From positions 1 through 64,000 of the forward strand of contig CALOGB020000144.1 in NCBI GenBank assembly GCA_942636505.2: a stretch of DNA of 64,000 bases, written 5' to 3'. The notes below the pieces were generated by a model. The model was not told where the DNA came from. It ran no database searches and saw only the letters and a program-made list of their open reading frames with translations. The position numbers and the translations under genes are program-made. The DNA comes from an uncultured bacterium. GTDB taxonomy: Bacteria > Pseudomonadota > Alphaproteobacteria > Sphingomonadales > Sphingomonadaceae. The first letter of the stretch is position 1. Each line of letters starts with the position of its first letter. Positions 63,886 to 64,000 of the stretch are shown here, one piece after another.

Positions 63886-64000
63886 GCCGCCCGGTGCGTT
63901 CGTGCAGCGCAGTTCTGGGCGATGAACGCCTCGTGCGTCGGCATCGCCGCAGCTGTCTTGTCGATCACGTCGCGTACATGCGCCAGGAACCGCGCGGACT
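63882..64000 (-). CDS. 3' end of a possible tryptophan-halogenase-like gene
   Basis: The frame enters from the window edge and ends with TGA at 63882-63884, which overlaps the GH74 ATG (ATGA). The last 38 residues (ARFLAHVRDVIDKTAAAMPT, then HEAFIAQNCAA) resemble the C-terminus of tryptophan-halogenase-like flavoproteins, which often flank carbohydrate loci in sphingomonads and Xanthomonas. With so little sequence this is tentative. Confidence 0.4.
   Translation of the reverse strand, partial: SARFLAHVRDVIDKTAAAMPTHEAFIAQNCAARTHRAA

Overview
The window looks like chromosome of a sphingomonad-type alphaproteobacterium (Sphingomonas or a close relative). The reasons are the high GC, a long TonB-dependent receptor, HWE-family histidine kinases with receiver-only response regulators, DUF6894-type small proteins, PQQ glucose dehydrogenase, and a plant-polysaccharide locus with Tat or Sec exported glycosidases. 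No rRNA or tRNA gene and no CRISPR array was seen.

Layout. 1-3.4 kb: the 3' end of an exported S8 protease, then a lipoprotein, a membrane protein and a small exported protein. 3.45-4.18 kb: a gene-free stretch rich in short inverted repeats. 4.2-9.1 kb: a compact plus-strand cassette of mostly unrecognised small proteins around a sigma-70-region-2-like protein, a frameshifted partner and a small protein with an HUH-like histidine motif. 9.3-12.4 kb: a TonB-dependent receptor. 12.4-17.4 kb: gene-poor DNA with degenerate short hairpin repeats, several very small genes and a frameshifted DUF6894 gene. 17.4-21.6 kb: a frameshifted tyrosine recombinase and an IS66 element that abuts a beheaded HWE kinase, whose receiver partner survives downstream.

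22.5-30.2 kb: signalling. It holds a Crp/Fnr regulator, DUF6894, a PAS-LuxR regulator, a receiver divergent from a LOV-PAS-HWE kinase, and a BLUF protein, so two unrelated blue-light sensor folds lie within 3 kb. 30.5-38.8 kb: an IS3-family and an IS1182-family element, both with clear ends and target duplications, separated by metabolic genes: GNAT, PdxJ, a P-loop kinase-like protein, and two NADPH oxidoreductases facing an HxlR regulator that carries an in-frame amber codon. 38.9-48.9 kb: a methyltransferase, an SDR, membrane PQQ glucose dehydrogenase and a paoABC-like molybdenum aldehyde oxidoreductase operon. 49-54.9 kb: a GAF-GGDEF-EAL protein, an intact tyrosine recombinase with a perfect 9-7-9 candidate core site, and remnants of a TonB receptor, an MFS transporter and a sigma-54 activator.

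54.9-64 kb: a xyloglucan utilisation locus. A GH35-type beta-galactosidase diverges from a coupled GH31 alpha-xylosidase, SGNH esterase and GH29 alpha-fucosidase run, which converges with a GH74 endo-xyloglucanase. The GH74 start overlaps the stop of a partial gene that may be a tryptophan-halogenase-like protein. Together these would cut the xyloglucan backbone and strip Xyl, Gal, Fuc and acetyl groups from the oligosaccharides.

All calls rest on reading translations and motifs by eye; no database search was run.
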